From Corynebacterium tuberculostearicum (GTDB lineage Bacteria; Actinomycetota; Actinomycetes; Mycobacteriales; Mycobacteriaceae), in assembly GCF_016894265.1 (NCBI RefSeq), contig NZ_CP069791.1, forward strand, positions 1,302,001-1,366,000: a stretch of 64,000 bases of DNA, read 5' to 3'. The notes below the pieces were generated by a model, which searched no databases, was not told the origin of the DNA, and saw only the letters and a list, made by a program, of their open reading frames with translations. Numbering within the stretch: the stretch's first letter is position 1; each line of letters begins with the position of its first letter. Shown one piece after another: positions 40,234 to 50,750 of the stretch. Both the position numbers and the translations under genes were made by a program.

Positions 40234-41610
40234 GAGCGTGTCAAGTTGTTTGTGTGTGGGGCTAGTTTTACAGATATTTGTCGAAGCGGTCGGGGTAGGC
40301 CACGGCCATTTGGTTAATGGCTTGTTTCCAGCCGGAAACTCGGGCTCCTTCCATGAGTCTGCCGCTGTCGCTGAGACTCGTTTGCCCTGCTTCGCCCTCT
40401 TGGCAGCTCGTTTGTCTTCGATATTGCAGATCATCAGCCACAGCGTCTTGAGCGCTGATTCATCGTTGGTGAACTGCACCCTGTTGCGGGTAGCTTTACG
40501 CAGTTCATTGTTGAATGATTCAATAGAATTCGTCGTATAGATAACCTTTCTGGCCGCTGGTGGGAACTGCAGAAACGGTACGAAACGAGCCCAAGCATCT
40601 CGCCAGACCTTGACTGAGCGTGGATACTTTTCTCCCAATTCAGAGGCTTCAAATTCGTCTAAAGCAGCACGGGCTGTGGACTCGTCTGCGGCGGTGTAAA
40701 TCTTTTTCAACGCCGCCGATACACCCCGTCGATCGCCGTAGGCTACCCACCGGTTAGCGGCACGAATCAGGTGCACGATACAGGTTTGCACCATAGAGTT
40801 CGGCCACGTTGCCTCAACTGCTTCTGGCAGGCCTTTAAGCCCGTCACAGCAGACAATAAAGACGTCTTTGACCCCACGATTGGAAAGATTGGCGCATACC
40901 TGCGCCCAGGATGAAGCGCTTTCTTCTTTGGCAATCCACGATTCCAAAAAGTGCTTGATACCGTCGGGAGCCACGCCGATTGCCATGTACGCGGACTTAT
41001 TGACCACTAGGCCGCCATCGCGGATTTTAATGCGCAGCGCGTCCAGGAAAATGACCGGGTAGAACTCGTCTAGCTGGCGGTTTTGCCAGACCATGACCTC
41101 ATCGAGGACGGCATCGGTGACTGCGGAAATCGTCTCATGGGAAATATCAACACGCATCGCCGTTGCCATATGGTGCTGGATGTCCCTAATTGTCATCCCA
41201 CCGGCGTACAAGCTAACGGTCATGTCATCGACATCGGTCAATCTCCTCGAGCCTTTAGGGACCATAGTCAGCAAGAATGTGCCAGCCCTATCCCTCGGCA
41301 CATCAACGGTAACTGGCCCGTAGTTAGAATCCACGGTCTTTGGATACGACCCGTTGCGGTGATTGTCTGTTCTAGCTGCAGCTTTAGCGCTCCTGTCGCC
41401 AGACTCGTAGCCCAGGTGGGCATCCATTTCAGCGTTGAGTCCCCTGGTAATCGAGGCTTGCAACATGCCGCGAACCAGGTCGTTGGCATCCGTTGTAGAC
41501 GTGCCTAGGTCATCAATCAGCTTCGCGATTTCAGGGTTAGCAAGAAGCTTCTTTTCAATCGCATCAATCTTGGCCTTATCAGCCGGATCTCGTCTCGCCA
41601 CAGTAGTCAT
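40174..41610 (-). CDS. IS256-family transposase, C-terminus frameshifted
   Basis: 478 aa from ATG 41610. Mutator-type DDE transposase: first Asp in 'VIFLDALRIKIRDGG', second in 'FIVCCDGLKGLPEAVEA', Glu in 'YTTNSIESFNNELRKATRNR', all present. Compared with the neighbouring truncated copy, one base is missing near 40364 (GCCGCTGTC instead of GCCGGTTGTC). This replaces the normal last ~30 residues, whose stop would be at 40268, with a longer unrelated tail that runs into the other copy. The catalytic core is intact; activity is doubtful but possible. Confidence 0.85.
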   Translation of the reverse strand: MTTVARRDPADKAKIDAIEKKLLANPEIAKLIDDLGTSTTDANDLVRGMLQASITRGLNAEMDAHLGYESGDRSAKAAARTDNHRNGSYPKTVDSNYGPVTVDVPRDRAGTFLLTMVPKGSRRLTDVDDMTVSLYAGGMTIRDIQHHMATAMRVDISHETISAVTDAVLDEVMVWQNRQLDEFYPVIFLDALRIKIRDGGLVVNKSAYMAIGVAPDGIKHFLESWIAKEESASSWAQVCANLSNRGVKDVFIVCCDGLKGLPEAVEATWPNSMVQTCIVHLIRAANRWVAYGDRRGVSAALKKIYTAADESTARAALDEFEASELGEKYPRSVKVWRDAWARFVPFLQFPPAARKVIYTTNSIESFNNELRKATRNRVQFTNDESALKTLWLMICNIEDKRAAKRAKQGKRVSATAADSWKEPEFPAGNKPLTKWPWPTPTASTNICKTSPTHKQLDTLEKDLHRHGRVHSSGCLRRI

Positions 41611-41667
41611 TCTGGTCCATCTCCTCATGCAGGTTAGGTACCCACACACAAACCATCAGACACTCTC
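40234..41667 (-). mobile_element. IS256-family insertion sequence (full length)
   Basis: About 1434 bp. Its right end GAGCGTGTCAAGTTGTTTG (from 40234) and left end, read inward from 41667 as GAGAGTGTCTGATGGTTTG, form imperfect terminal inverted repeats sharing GAGNGTGTC and TTTGTGTGTGGG. The 8 bases on either side (TCTTTTTC and TATTCCGA) do not match, so no target duplication is seen: this end configuration did not arise from a simple insertion. It encodes one transposase. Confidence 0.88.
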
Positions 41668-42771
41668 TATTCCGAAGCCACTCCGGCGGCGTGGGCCGCG
41701 CACAACAAGGACCGCGATAAGCTGCAGGACATTAGCCGTGAGATGCTCGGCAGCGCCCTCGACTTGGTCATGGCCGCTGGCCACCCGTTCTACGATAATG
41801 ACCACCAGAAGGTCGATACTCCCGACTATATCTTCATGTACGAGGACGACTACGCCAAGCTTTCCGGAGGCGAGACCGACTGGAATTACTTCGAGTCCAA
41901 CGATGACTTCAAGAAGATGGCGCAAGGTGACGTCAAGCCGTAGCAGAAGTATTGGGGTATCGCGCAGGTAGGTTCCACGTTGCAGAACTCCCGCTCGAGC
42001 GAGGCAAAGGCTCCATACTCGGACGAGCTTAACGACGTCGTCGATCTCCCCACCATGACGACTGGCGCCCTCAATGCGCTGGGACAGGACGAGGATGGCT
42101 TTTCCATCATGATTGAGGGCGGTGCCATCGACTGGGCCGGCCACGGAAATAACCCAGTGCGCGATATCGAGGAGACCCAGGATTTCAATAAGTCGGTTGA
42201 CGCCGCCATTAAGTGGGTGGAGGAGAACTCCTCGTGGGAAGATACTCTGCTCGTTGTCACCGCGGACCACGAGACTGGCTATCTCTCCGGTGCGAATGAG
42301 GTGCCTACAGAAGACAACCCTGAAGCGGACAACCGCTTCAATGCTATGGAAGGTGAAAAGGGCAAGGTTGCCCGCCACGGTTGGTACTCCGGGCAGCACA
42401 CCAACCAGCTAGTGCCGTTCTTCTTCAAAGGGGCCGGCTCGGAGGACATTATGGCCCGTACCTCCGGTACCGATTCGGTGCGCGGTGAATACATCGACAA
42501 CACTTTGGTGGCAAATTTGGTCTTTGACGAGTGGTGGAACGATGGCACCGATTCCGCTGGTGACCCAGAACAGCCGGGAGATACTGCTAATCCCTCGGAT
42601 GGCGAAGGCAAGGACGGTAGTAGCAAGGGCTTTGCCGCAGGCCTCGCTACCGGCCTAGGAATCCTGGGGGCCGTCGTCGGTGGACTCGGCTTCCTGGCTA
42701 CGCAAATGGGTGTGCTCACTATTGACTTGCAACCCATTTATGAGCAGCTAAAGCGCATGGGCCTGCGCTAA
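41668..42771 (+). pseudogene. Alkaline phosphatase family protein, 5'-truncated, internal stop
   Basis: The frame enters directly from the IS256 end with 'LYSEATPAAWAAHNKDRD', the motif after the catalytic Ser region of PhoA-type phosphatases; the signal peptide, first metal site and nucleophile Ser are missing. TAG at 41941 interrupts the frame after 'GDVKP'. Downstream, metal-site motifs are intact: 'MIEGGAIDWAGHGN', 'VTADHETG' and 'WYSGQHTNQLVPFF'. The C-terminus has a Ser/Gly linker, a Gly-rich hydrophobic helix and the tail 'YEQLKRMGLR'. Losing the 5' half explains why the nonsense mutation was tolerated. No initiation site is apparent. Confidence 0.9.
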
Positions 42772-42796
42772 ACAGAATTGAGCACAGCGCCTTGCC

Positions 42797-42841
42797 AAAA
42801 GGTCCTGCCCTCCGCCACGAAAGCGAAGGACAGGACCTTTT
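42797..42841. terminator. Bidirectional terminator between phosphatase remnant and glgP
   Basis: AAAAGGTCCTG (42797-42807) pairs with CAGGACCTTTT (42831-42841). The arms give a U-tail in both directions, serving the two convergent genes. Confidence 0.85.
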
Positions 42842-42842
42842 C

Positions 42843-45233
42843 TTAGCGTGAGGAAATCGGGGTGGGCTGGATCTTCCACACCTCGTTCGCGTAGTCCGCG
42901 ATGGTCCGGTCAGAGGAGAAGCGGCCGGAATAGCAGATATTGAGCCACGCCTTCTTAGCCCAAGCAAGGTTGTCTTCCTCATAGTCCGCAGCCATGCGGT
43001 CTCGAGTAGCGCGGTAGTCGGCGAAGTCACCGAGGACGTAGTACTGGTCCTGGGCGTGCTCCCCGTAACCATCGAGAAGTGAGGAGCGCAGGTCGCCGAA
43101 GATGCCGGCATTTTCGGCGCCCAAGGTGCCGTCGACAAGCGCATCAAGCACGCGGGCTAAGCCTGGCACGCTCTGGTAAAGCTCGCCCGGGTTGTACTCG
43201 GCGCGCAACGTAGGAAGCTCCTCGTTGCGGGCGCCAAAGATATAGGCGTTGTCCTCACCGACTGCCTCTACGATTTCTACGTTGGCACCATCCATGGTCC
43301 CCAATGTCAGCGCGCCATTCATCATGAACTTCATATTGGACGTACCGGAGGCTTCTTTGCCGGCTACAGAGACCTGCTCTGAGATATCAGCGGCGGGGAT
43401 GATGTGCTCGGCAGGGGAGACGTTGTAGTTCTCCACAAAAACGACGCGGATGATGTCCTTGGTATCTGGGTCGTTATTGACTAGCTCCGCGATGCTGTTG
43501 ATGAGCTTAATAATCGCCTTGGCGCGCTCGTAGCCCGGTGCGGCCTTTGCGCCAAAGATGAAGGTGCGCTTCGGCACCGTCTCGCCCTGGTCTTTGATGC
43601 GGAAGTAGAGGTCGAGGACGTAGAGGGCGTTCATCAGCTGGCGCTTGTACTCGTGCAGGCGCTTAATCTGTACGTCAAAGATGGAAGCGGGATCAACGTC
43701 GGCGCCTTGGTGGTCTTTTACCCAGTTAGCAAAGTCGCGCTTGTTGGCCTGCTTGATGGCGATGAGCTCGCGCAGCAGAACTGTATCGTTTGCCTTCTCG
43801 GCGAGCTGGGCAAGCTGGGTGAGATCAGTAACCCACGCATCGGAACCTGCCTGCTGGGTAAGCAGTTCCGCCAAGCGGGGATTACACATCTTGAGCCAGC
43901 GGCGAGGGGTGACGCCATTGGTCTTGTTATTGAACTTCTCCGGCCAGAGTTCGTGCCATTCGGCCAACGTATCGGCCTTGATGATTTCCGTGTGCAGGGC
44001 GGCGACACCATTGATGGAGTAGGCGGCATAGCAGGCGATCCAGGCCATATGCACGTGGCCGTTGGATACCGGCGCCATGTAGTCGATGCGGCCCTGATCC
44101 AGACCGCGGTGGGCCATATCTTCGCGGAAGCGGCGGTCGATTTCCTCCACCAACTGCCAAATGCGCCAAAACAGCTTCTGGAAGATGGACACCTCCCAGC
44201 TCTCCAGCGCCTCCGCCAGCACGGTGTGGTTGGTATAGGCGAAGGTTTCGGTGACGATCTTCCAGGCTGCATCCCAGCTCAGACCGTGCTCATCGAGCAG
44301 GATGCGCAGCAGCTCCGGGATGGCAAGTACGGGGTGGGTGTCATTGAGCTGGATGGAGTTATACTTCGCAAACCCGGTGAGGTCTTCGCCGTGCTGGTCA
44401 ATGTAGTTATCCACCATGGTCTGCAGGGAGGCAGAGACAAAGAAGTACTGCTGGCGCACGCGCAGTACCTTGCCCTCGTACGTGGTGTCATTGGGGTAGA
44501 GCACGCGGCAGATATCCATGACGCGCTCGCGATCGACAATGGCCTCCGTAAAACGCTGGGAGTTGAAGGCGTCGTAATCGAATTCATCGATGGGCTCGGA
44601 TTTCCACAGGCGTAGCGTGCCTACGTTATCGGTTCCGTAGCCGGTGATAGGCATGTCATAGGGAATGGCGCGCACATCCATGTCATCGAAGTGGACGCGG
44701 CGTTGCTCGGAGGCGCGGCGGATGATGAAGTCATAGCCGTTTTCCATCCATGCATCAGGCTGTTCCTTCTGGAAGCCATTCTCAAAGGACTGGCGGAAAA
44801 GGCCGTAACGGTAGAGCAGGCCATAACCGGTGACGGGGTAGTCCTGGGTGACAGCGGAATCGAGGAAGCAGGCGGCAAGGCGTCCGAGGCCGCCGTTGCC
44901 GAGCGCGGCATCATGCTCGGTTTCGAGGACATCGCTCAGCTCGTGATCGGTTGCCTTGGCCGCAGCCTTGGCATCGTCAACAAGACCCAAGTTGGTGAGG
45001 TTATTGAGCAGCGCGCGTCCCTGCAGGAATTCCGCAGAGAAGTAGTGCTGTTGGCGCGTTTCCGCGTAGGCAGCACGGGTGCGCTCCCAATTATCGGCAA
45101 TCTGCTCCATGACGGCACCGGAGAGGCCCGACCAGAACTTACGGTTGGAAGCGCTGTGCGGGCTCACGCCAGAGGCCGCGCGGACATGGGAGGGAACAGT
45201 GGATTCGAAAGCAGAATGCCGTGGCTGGCTCAT
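42843..45233 (-). CDS. glgP: Glycogen/maltodextrin phosphorylase
   Basis: 796 aa, family GT35. It releases glucose-1-phosphate from alpha-1,4 glucan chains; GlgX (20.6 kb) removes the resulting branch stubs. The PLP site 'GKEASGTSNMKFMMNGALTLGTMDGANVEI' contains the cofactor lysine. 'HDAALGNGGLGRLAACFLDS' and 'IQLNDTHPVLAIPELLRILLDE' are further hallmarks. Start ATG 45233, with AAGG 6 nt upstream. Single gene between two convergent or divergent neighbours; the terminator lies just after its stop. Whether glycogen or maltodextrin is preferred cannot be read. Confidence 0.95.
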   Translation of the reverse strand: MSQPRHSAFESTVPSHVRAASGVSPHSASNRKFWSGLSGAVMEQIADNWERTRAAYAETRQQHYFSAEFLQGRALLNNLTNLGLVDDAKAAAKATDHELSDVLETEHDAALGNGGLGRLAACFLDSAVTQDYPVTGYGLLYRYGLFRQSFENGFQKEQPDAWMENGYDFIIRRASEQRRVHFDDMDVRAIPYDMPITGYGTDNVGTLRLWKSEPIDEFDYDAFNSQRFTEAIVDRERVMDICRVLYPNDTTYEGKVLRVRQQYFFVSASLQTMVDNYIDQHGEDLTGFAKYNSIQLNDTHPVLAIPELLRILLDEHGLSWDAAWKIVTETFAYTNHTVLAEALESWEVSIFQKLFWRIWQLVEEIDRRFREDMAHRGLDQGRIDYMAPVSNGHVHMAWIACYAAYSINGVAALHTEIIKADTLAEWHELWPEKFNNKTNGVTPRRWLKMCNPRLAELLTQQAGSDAWVTDLTQLAQLAEKANDTVLLRELIAIKQANKRDFANWVKDHQGADVDPASIFDVQIKRLHEYKRQLMNALYVLDLYFRIKDQGETVPKRTFIFGAKAAPGYERAKAIIKLINSIAELVNNDPDTKDIIRVVFVENYNVSPAEHIIPAADISEQVSVAGKEASGTSNMKFMMNGALTLGTMDGANVEIVEAVGEDNAYIFGARNEELPTLRAEYNPGELYQSVPGLARVLDALVDGTLGAENAGIFGDLRSSLLDGYGEHAQDQYYVLGDFADYRATRDRMAADYEEDNLAWAKKAWLNICYSGRFSSDRTIADYANEVWKIQPTPISSR

Positions 45234-45333
45234 TTTCAACCTTAAGTTTGTGGGGAGTCACGAAACGCCTGCCAGCTTAATAGCATTGGCCCTGCGCCGC
45301 AGGCGGGGGAATGAGAAGACGCGTCTCGGGCAC

Positions 45334-46539
45334 CTAGGGCGTGGCCAAGTAGGTCAACGCCGCACCGTATGCTGCCCGGGTGGAGGCATAAACGGTGGGG
45401 GCATAGTCAGGCAAGAAGGTTGCTTGGTGGTTGACCGGAGGATCCTGCAACTCATTTTCCGGGGTGCAGCCGATGTGCCAAAAGACATAAGGCACCCCCC
45501 ACGCCTGCGGCAGGTAGCAAAAGTCTTCGGAAGCGGTGGAGGGGGCCGCGATGACTGAATCGGAGCCAAAAGCGGCGTCGAAAACCTCGCCTATTGGGGC
45601 ATGGGCAGCGGCGTCATTATCGGTGACCTCGCCGTGCGCGTAGTACTCAAAAGTAGGGTCCTGCTCGCTTCCAGAGGCGACACACTCGGCCTTAACCATG
45701 CGTTCGAGGGAGTGGTAGACCTTTTCTGCCAACGCGGGATCATAGTAGCGAGTATTGAGTACCAGCTCGGCGGAGTCGGGGATGATGTTGTTTTTATCGC
45801 CGGAGTGAAGCTCGCCTACGGAGATGACAAAGAACTCGTGCGGGGCGACCTCGCGGCCCACAATGGCTTGGAGGCGGGTGACGATCATGGCCGCGATATA
45901 GGTGGGGTCGATGGAGTTATGGGGCATGGAAGCGTGGGCCGATTTTCCAAAGACGCGGATGCGCAGGGAATCGCAGCCAGCCATGATGGGGCCTGCGGTG
46001 TGGCGCACCGTGCCGGCGCGGCCGGGCATGATGTGCTGGCCAAGGCAAATATCGGGACGCGGCACGCGCTCGATGAGGTTATCGGCCAACATGTCCTTAG
46101 CCCCCACGGAGGATTCTTCGGCCGGTTGGAAAAGGGCGAGGAAGGTGCCGGACCAGGAGCTTCGGGAGGCGTCGAGAAGCGCGCAGGCACCCAGCAGCGC
46201 CGTGGTGTGCATATCGTGCCCGCAGGCGTGCATCTTTCCATTAGTGGCGGAATAGGACACGCCGGTGGCCTCTTCCACGGGCAGGCCGTCAAAGTCCGCA
46301 CGCAGCAAAGCAGTGGGGCCATCGCCGTTGCGGAAGATGGCGACCATGCCAAAGCCGCCGATGTTTTCTACTACCTCGCAGTCAAAATCGGCGAGCTTGG
46401 CGCGGATGCGACCGGCGGTGCGCTCCTCTTCATGCGAAAGCTCGGGGTGGCGGTGCAGGTCCTCATAAAAGTCCTGTTGCCACTCCAGATCGGCCTCCTG
46501 GGAATTGACGAGCTGGGCGATGCGGGCAGAATCAGACAT
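45334..46539 (-). CDS. M20-family amidohydrolase
   Basis: 401 aa. Zinc- or manganese-dependent amidohydrolase of the M20D group (hippurate hydrolase/N-acyl-amino acid amidohydrolase type). Metal and catalytic residues: 'MHACGHDMHTTALLG' (Cys and His ligands), 'FQPAEESSVGAKDML' (catalytic Glu pair), 'GQHIMPGRAG', 'STASEDFCYLP' (Glu ligand). Start ATG 46539 with AAGGTG about 8 nt before it. The substrate is unknown; in skin corynebacteria one relative releases odour acids from glutamine conjugates, but nothing here shows that activity. It is divergent from the next gene. Confidence 0.9.
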   Translation of the reverse strand: MSDSARIAQLVNSQEADLEWQQDFYEDLHRHPELSHEEERTAGRIRAKLADFDCEVVENIGGFGMVAIFRNGDGPTALLRADFDGLPVEEATGVSYSATNGKMHACGHDMHTTALLGACALLDASRSSWSGTFLALFQPAEESSVGAKDMLADNLIERVPRPDICLGQHIMPGRAGTVRHTAGPIMAGCDSLRIRVFGKSAHASMPHNSIDPTYIAAMIVTRLQAIVGREVAPHEFFVISVGELHSGDKNNIIPDSAELVLNTRYYDPALAEKVYHSLERMVKAECVASGSEQDPTFEYYAHGEVTDNDAAAHAPIGEVFDAAFGSDSVIAAPSTASEDFCYLPQAWGVPYVFWHIGCTPENELQDPPVNHQATFLPDYAPTVYASTRAAYGAALTYLATP

Positions 46540-46562
46540 GGTTTCACACCTTAGGGATTGGG

Positions 46563-46575
46563 TAGGGTTGGCGCT
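46563..46575 (+). promoter_or_regulatory. Leaderless -10 box (TAGGGT)
   Basis: TAGGGT at 46563-46568 is followed by 7 nt and the ATG at 46576; no ribosome-binding site. Confidence 0.45.
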
Positions 46576-46974
46576 ATGCCGGTTATTCAATTTGATGTTT
46601 TGGTTCCCAACGCGCAAGCAGAGCGCGTCGCGGAAATCTTTACCACCGCCACTGACAAGCTGGTGGAGAGCGGTTCGCTTTCCTCAGCTGACGTTACCCG
46701 CCCCAAGGCGCCGCAGTTTCCAGAGGGGTTGGAAGAGCAGCTGCGGCAAAATTATCGTGACGAGCATGAGGACCGTGACCTTGAGGACGCGAGCGTGCAC
46801 CGCTATGACATTGCGGTGGCGGGCGTGAGTGGCTCGGTCAACCAGCTGGGCATGGTGCTCTCGCGCCTTCTAACCCCGCATGCAGTGCTGCCCAAGGACC
46901 ACGTATTGCTAGAAGATGAGCTGGCGCATGAGCGGCCCGCCATCTTCCCGTGGTCGCTGTCCATTCGGCCTTAG
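46576..46974 (+). CDS. Conserved hypothetical protein
   Basis: 132 aa, cytoplasmic, acidic. No recognised domain. It starts 'MPVIQFDVLVPNAQAERVAEIFTTATDKLVESG', suggesting a small alpha/beta fold, then a charged segment 'NYRDEHEDRDLEDASVHRYDIAVAGVSGSVNQLGMVLSRLLTPHA'. TAGGGT 7 nt before the ATG suggests a leaderless transcript. Its stop overlaps that of the convergent glycerate kinase gene by 4 nt. Function unknown. Confidence 0.7.
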   Translation: MPVIQFDVLVPNAQAERVAEIFTTATDKLVESGSLSSADVTRPKAPQFPEGLEEQLRQNYRDEHEDRDLEDASVHRYDIAVAGVSGSVNQLGMVLSRLLTPHAVLPKDHVLLEDELAHERPAIFPWSLSIRP

Positions 46975-48053
46975 AGCTGCTTGACGATGTCCCCGGCGGC
47001 CGCCGCTAGCTGCTGGGCCAACGAGCCTTCTTGGCTAAGGCGAGCGCAGTAGGCGTCGGTGTCATGCTCGAAGGAGCCGGCGATAATGCCCACGGGAGTT
47101 CCGGCTTGTCGGGCGAGATCCGTGATGGTTCCGACTGCCTTGCCGGTCAGAGACTGTTCATCAAAGCGGCCCTCGCCGGTAATGACGAGATCGGCCGAAG
47201 CGATCTTTTCTGGAAGGCCCAGCGCTGCGGCCACGTGCGTGCCGCCGGATAGGACGCGCACGTGTTCGTCTGAGTCCCAGAGGGTGCGCGAGAGCCAGGA
47301 CAGGCCAATGGGAAGGCCACCCGCGGCGCCATAATATGCAGAATCTGCATCGGTGCCGGTAACCTCGCAGGCTTGGAGCATGGCGCCGGCCAGCAGCGCT
47401 ACTTGTTCGCCTTGAGCTCCCTTTTGGGGGCCGTACATGGTTGCCGCCTGCACTGGGGTAGCGCGGGTATCTGCCAGCAGTGTGAAGTCGAGCATGCCCG
47501 CCTTGATATTGAGCTGCGCTGTATCGATGTGGTCGAGCTGAACGAGGGGAGCGCCGCCCTTGGGCAGGGCATAGCCGCGGGCATCGTGCGCGGCGGCGCC
47601 GAGTGCGGTGAGGATGCCCATCCCGGCGTCAATGCTGGCGGTGCCGCCCAATCCCAGCACGATCGAGGTAGCGCCACGTGTTTCTGCGTCCGCGATCAGC
47701 ACGCCAGTGCCATAGGAATCGGCGTGGAGCGGATCAAGGCTGTCCTGCACGGCGGGCAGCCCGGTGGCAGCGGCGACGTCAATGAACGCAGTGGTTCCGG
47801 CGAGGGCATAGCTTGCCTGAGTCAATCGGCCAATGGCGTCGGTAGTGGGCAGGGTAATGGTCTCGGCGGATTGTCCACCGGCCGCTGCCGCCTGTGCGAG
47901 GACAGCGGCGGTGCCTTCGCCGCCATCGGCCATGGGCAGGGTGGTCACCGTGGCGTCGGGAAGCGCTTGGCGCACTCCCATAGCAATGCTGGATGCGGCC
48001 TCGGGCGCGGAGGCGGTGCCTTTAAACGAGTCTGGGGCGACGACAATATGCAT
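46971..48053 (-). CDS. glxK: Glycerate kinase (type I)
   Basis: 360 aa. It phosphorylates D-glycerate to 2- or 3-phosphoglycerate, feeding glyoxylate- or serine-derived carbon into glycolysis. Family motifs: 'VVAPDSFKGTASAPEAASSIAMG', 'MADGGEGTAAVL', 'LGLGGTASIDAGMGILTALGA', and 'DLVITGEGRFDEQSLTGKAVGTI'. Monocistronic as far as the neighbours show: convergent with the hypothetical protein, and 199 nt divergent from gdh. Confidence 0.94.
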   Translation of the reverse strand: MHIVVAPDSFKGTASAPEAASSIAMGVRQALPDATVTTLPMADGGEGTAAVLAQAAAAGGQSAETITLPTTDAIGRLTQASYALAGTTAFIDVAAATGLPAVQDSLDPLHADSYGTGVLIADAETRGATSIVLGLGGTASIDAGMGILTALGAAAHDARGYALPKGGAPLVQLDHIDTAQLNIKAGMLDFTLLADTRATPVQAATMYGPQKGAQGEQVALLAGAMLQACEVTGTDADSAYYGAAGGLPIGLSWLSRTLWDSDEHVRVLSGGTHVAAALGLPEKIASADLVITGEGRFDEQSLTGKAVGTITDLARQAGTPVGIIAGSFEHDTDAYCARLSQEGSLAQQLAAAAGDIVKQL

Positions 48054-48198
48054 GCCCGCAATTATAAAGCCCGTGTGCGATGGGGCACTGCGCGGCTTAA
48101 GATTCGAACGGACTACAGAAAATATCTATCTTTATTGTCGCTGGTAAAAGGGGTTACGTATCTACCTAGACCCTCGAACCTGCTTGCATTATCGGTAG

Positions 48199-49599
<1,401 letters not shown>

Positions 49600-49619
49600 T
49601 AGCTCGCTTTTTCCTTTTT

Positions 49620-49663
49620 AGCTCCGCTTCTGCGCTGCCTTTGTGTAGTGGAGAAGGGGAGCT
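49620..49663. other. Inverted repeat after gdh
   Basis: AGCTCCGCTTCT (49620-49631) and AGAAGGGGAGCT (49652-49663) pair with one mismatch around a 20-nt loop. The T-run lies before the hairpin, not after it, so it is not a classical terminator for gdh; it could still stabilise the 3' end of the mRNA. Confidence 0.4.
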
Positions 49664-49800
49664 TGTGCTGTAAATACGCGCCATAGATTGTGTGAGTGGG
49701 CGGGTGGAAGGCGATTGTCGGCACTGGAGGGTAAATCCTCAGTACACACTCGGTGCGTGGCCTCCACGTCTGGCACGTGAGGGCATGTAAAATTCGCAGC

Positions 49801-50559
49801 ATGTACCGTGTCTTTGAGTCCCTAGATGAACTAGTCCAGCACTTGGAAGAGGCCCATAGCCTCCCCATGACCTCTAATTGCATGGTTCCGCGCCATGAAA
49901 TGCTCGCGCTTCTCGACGACCTCCGTAACGCCCTGCCCGTTGAGATTGATGACGCGCAGGATGTCTTGGATAAGCAGGATGAAATCCTGCACGGCGCCGA
50001 AGAGCGCGCGGATCAGACGATCAACGACGCTAATGCGCAGGCCGATGACATCGTGGGCCATGCTCGCGAGGAGGCGGATGCTACGGTGTCCCACGCAGAA
50101 CAGCATGCCGCCAAGCTAGTGGCTGATGCTGAAGCTCGCGCTCAGTCCATGGTGGAGCAGGCCCGCGCGGAAGCAGACCGCACCATCGCTCAGGCCAATG
50201 ATGAATATGAGCGTTCCGTGGCAGAAGGCCGTGCCGAGCAAGAGCGTATGGTTTCGGAATCGGAAGTTGTGCGCCGCGCTGATGAGGAAGCACACCGCAT
50301 CGTGGAGTCCGCCCACACTGAGTCCAACCGTCTGCGCAGTGAATGCGATGAGTTTGTAGACGGCAAGCTAAGCGAATTTGAAACCACCCTCAATGGGCTG
50401 CTGCGCACCGTAAGCTCCGACCGCTCTGCACTGCGCGGCGGTGCCGGGGTCCGTTCCCGCGGCGGCGACTACCAGCCCTCGAGTCGTGCCGGCGGTGTTG
50501 CGGGCGGCTCCCGCTACGCAGAAGGCGAGAACTACGAGCGTCGCTATAACGAGCGCTAA
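49801..50559 (+). CDS. DivIVA-like coiled-coil protein (SepIVA-like)
   Basis: 252 aa. N-terminal 'YRVFESLDELVQHLEEAHSLPMTSNCMVPRHEMLALLDDLRNALP' followed by a long Ala/Glu/Arg coiled coil (about 50-200, with repeated 'AEARAxxMVEQARAEADR' heptads) and a Gly/Ser/Arg-rich tail. The order sepIVA-DUF177-rnc-mutM-smc-ftsY is the same as in Mycobacterium tuberculosis, where the equivalent protein (Rv2927c/SepIVA) acts in septation. A cell-division or polar-growth scaffold role is therefore likely. ATG 49801 is chosen as the start of conserved sequence. Confidence 0.82.
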   Translation: MYRVFESLDELVQHLEEAHSLPMTSNCMVPRHEMLALLDDLRNALPVEIDDAQDVLDKQDEILHGAEERADQTINDANAQADDIVGHAREEADATVSHAEQHAAKLVADAEARAQSMVEQARAEADRTIAQANDEYERSVAEGRAEQERMVSESEVVRRADEEAHRIVESAHTESNRLRSECDEFVDGKLSEFETTLNGLLRTVSSDRSALRGGAGVRSRGGDYQPSSRAGGVAGGSRYAEGENYERRYNER

Positions 50560-50663
50560 ACCTTTAAATTCTTTCTGCCCTTAAGCTTCATTTCCCGGAG
50601 GTACCCGGGCTAGGGAGCTTGAGGGGTGAGGGATGGTTTAGTCCCTTATATCAGGCACGGCCA

Positions 50664-50725
50664 AAGGCTCTGGTGGGTGGACAGACGGTTTGTCGTACAC
50701 CGTCTGTCCACCCACCAGGGCCTTT
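50664..50725 (+). terminator. Very long hairpin terminator after sepIVA-like gene
   Basis: The core CTGGTGGGTGGACAGACGGT (50670-50689) pairs perfectly with 50699-50718 over a 9-nt loop. With one G-T wobble the stem extends to AAAGG...CCTTT, giving about 26 bp, and TTTTTG follows. This is much longer than needed for termination. Confidence 0.88.
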
Positions 50726-50750
50726 TTGTTTTCCTACCAGCTCGGGCAGT

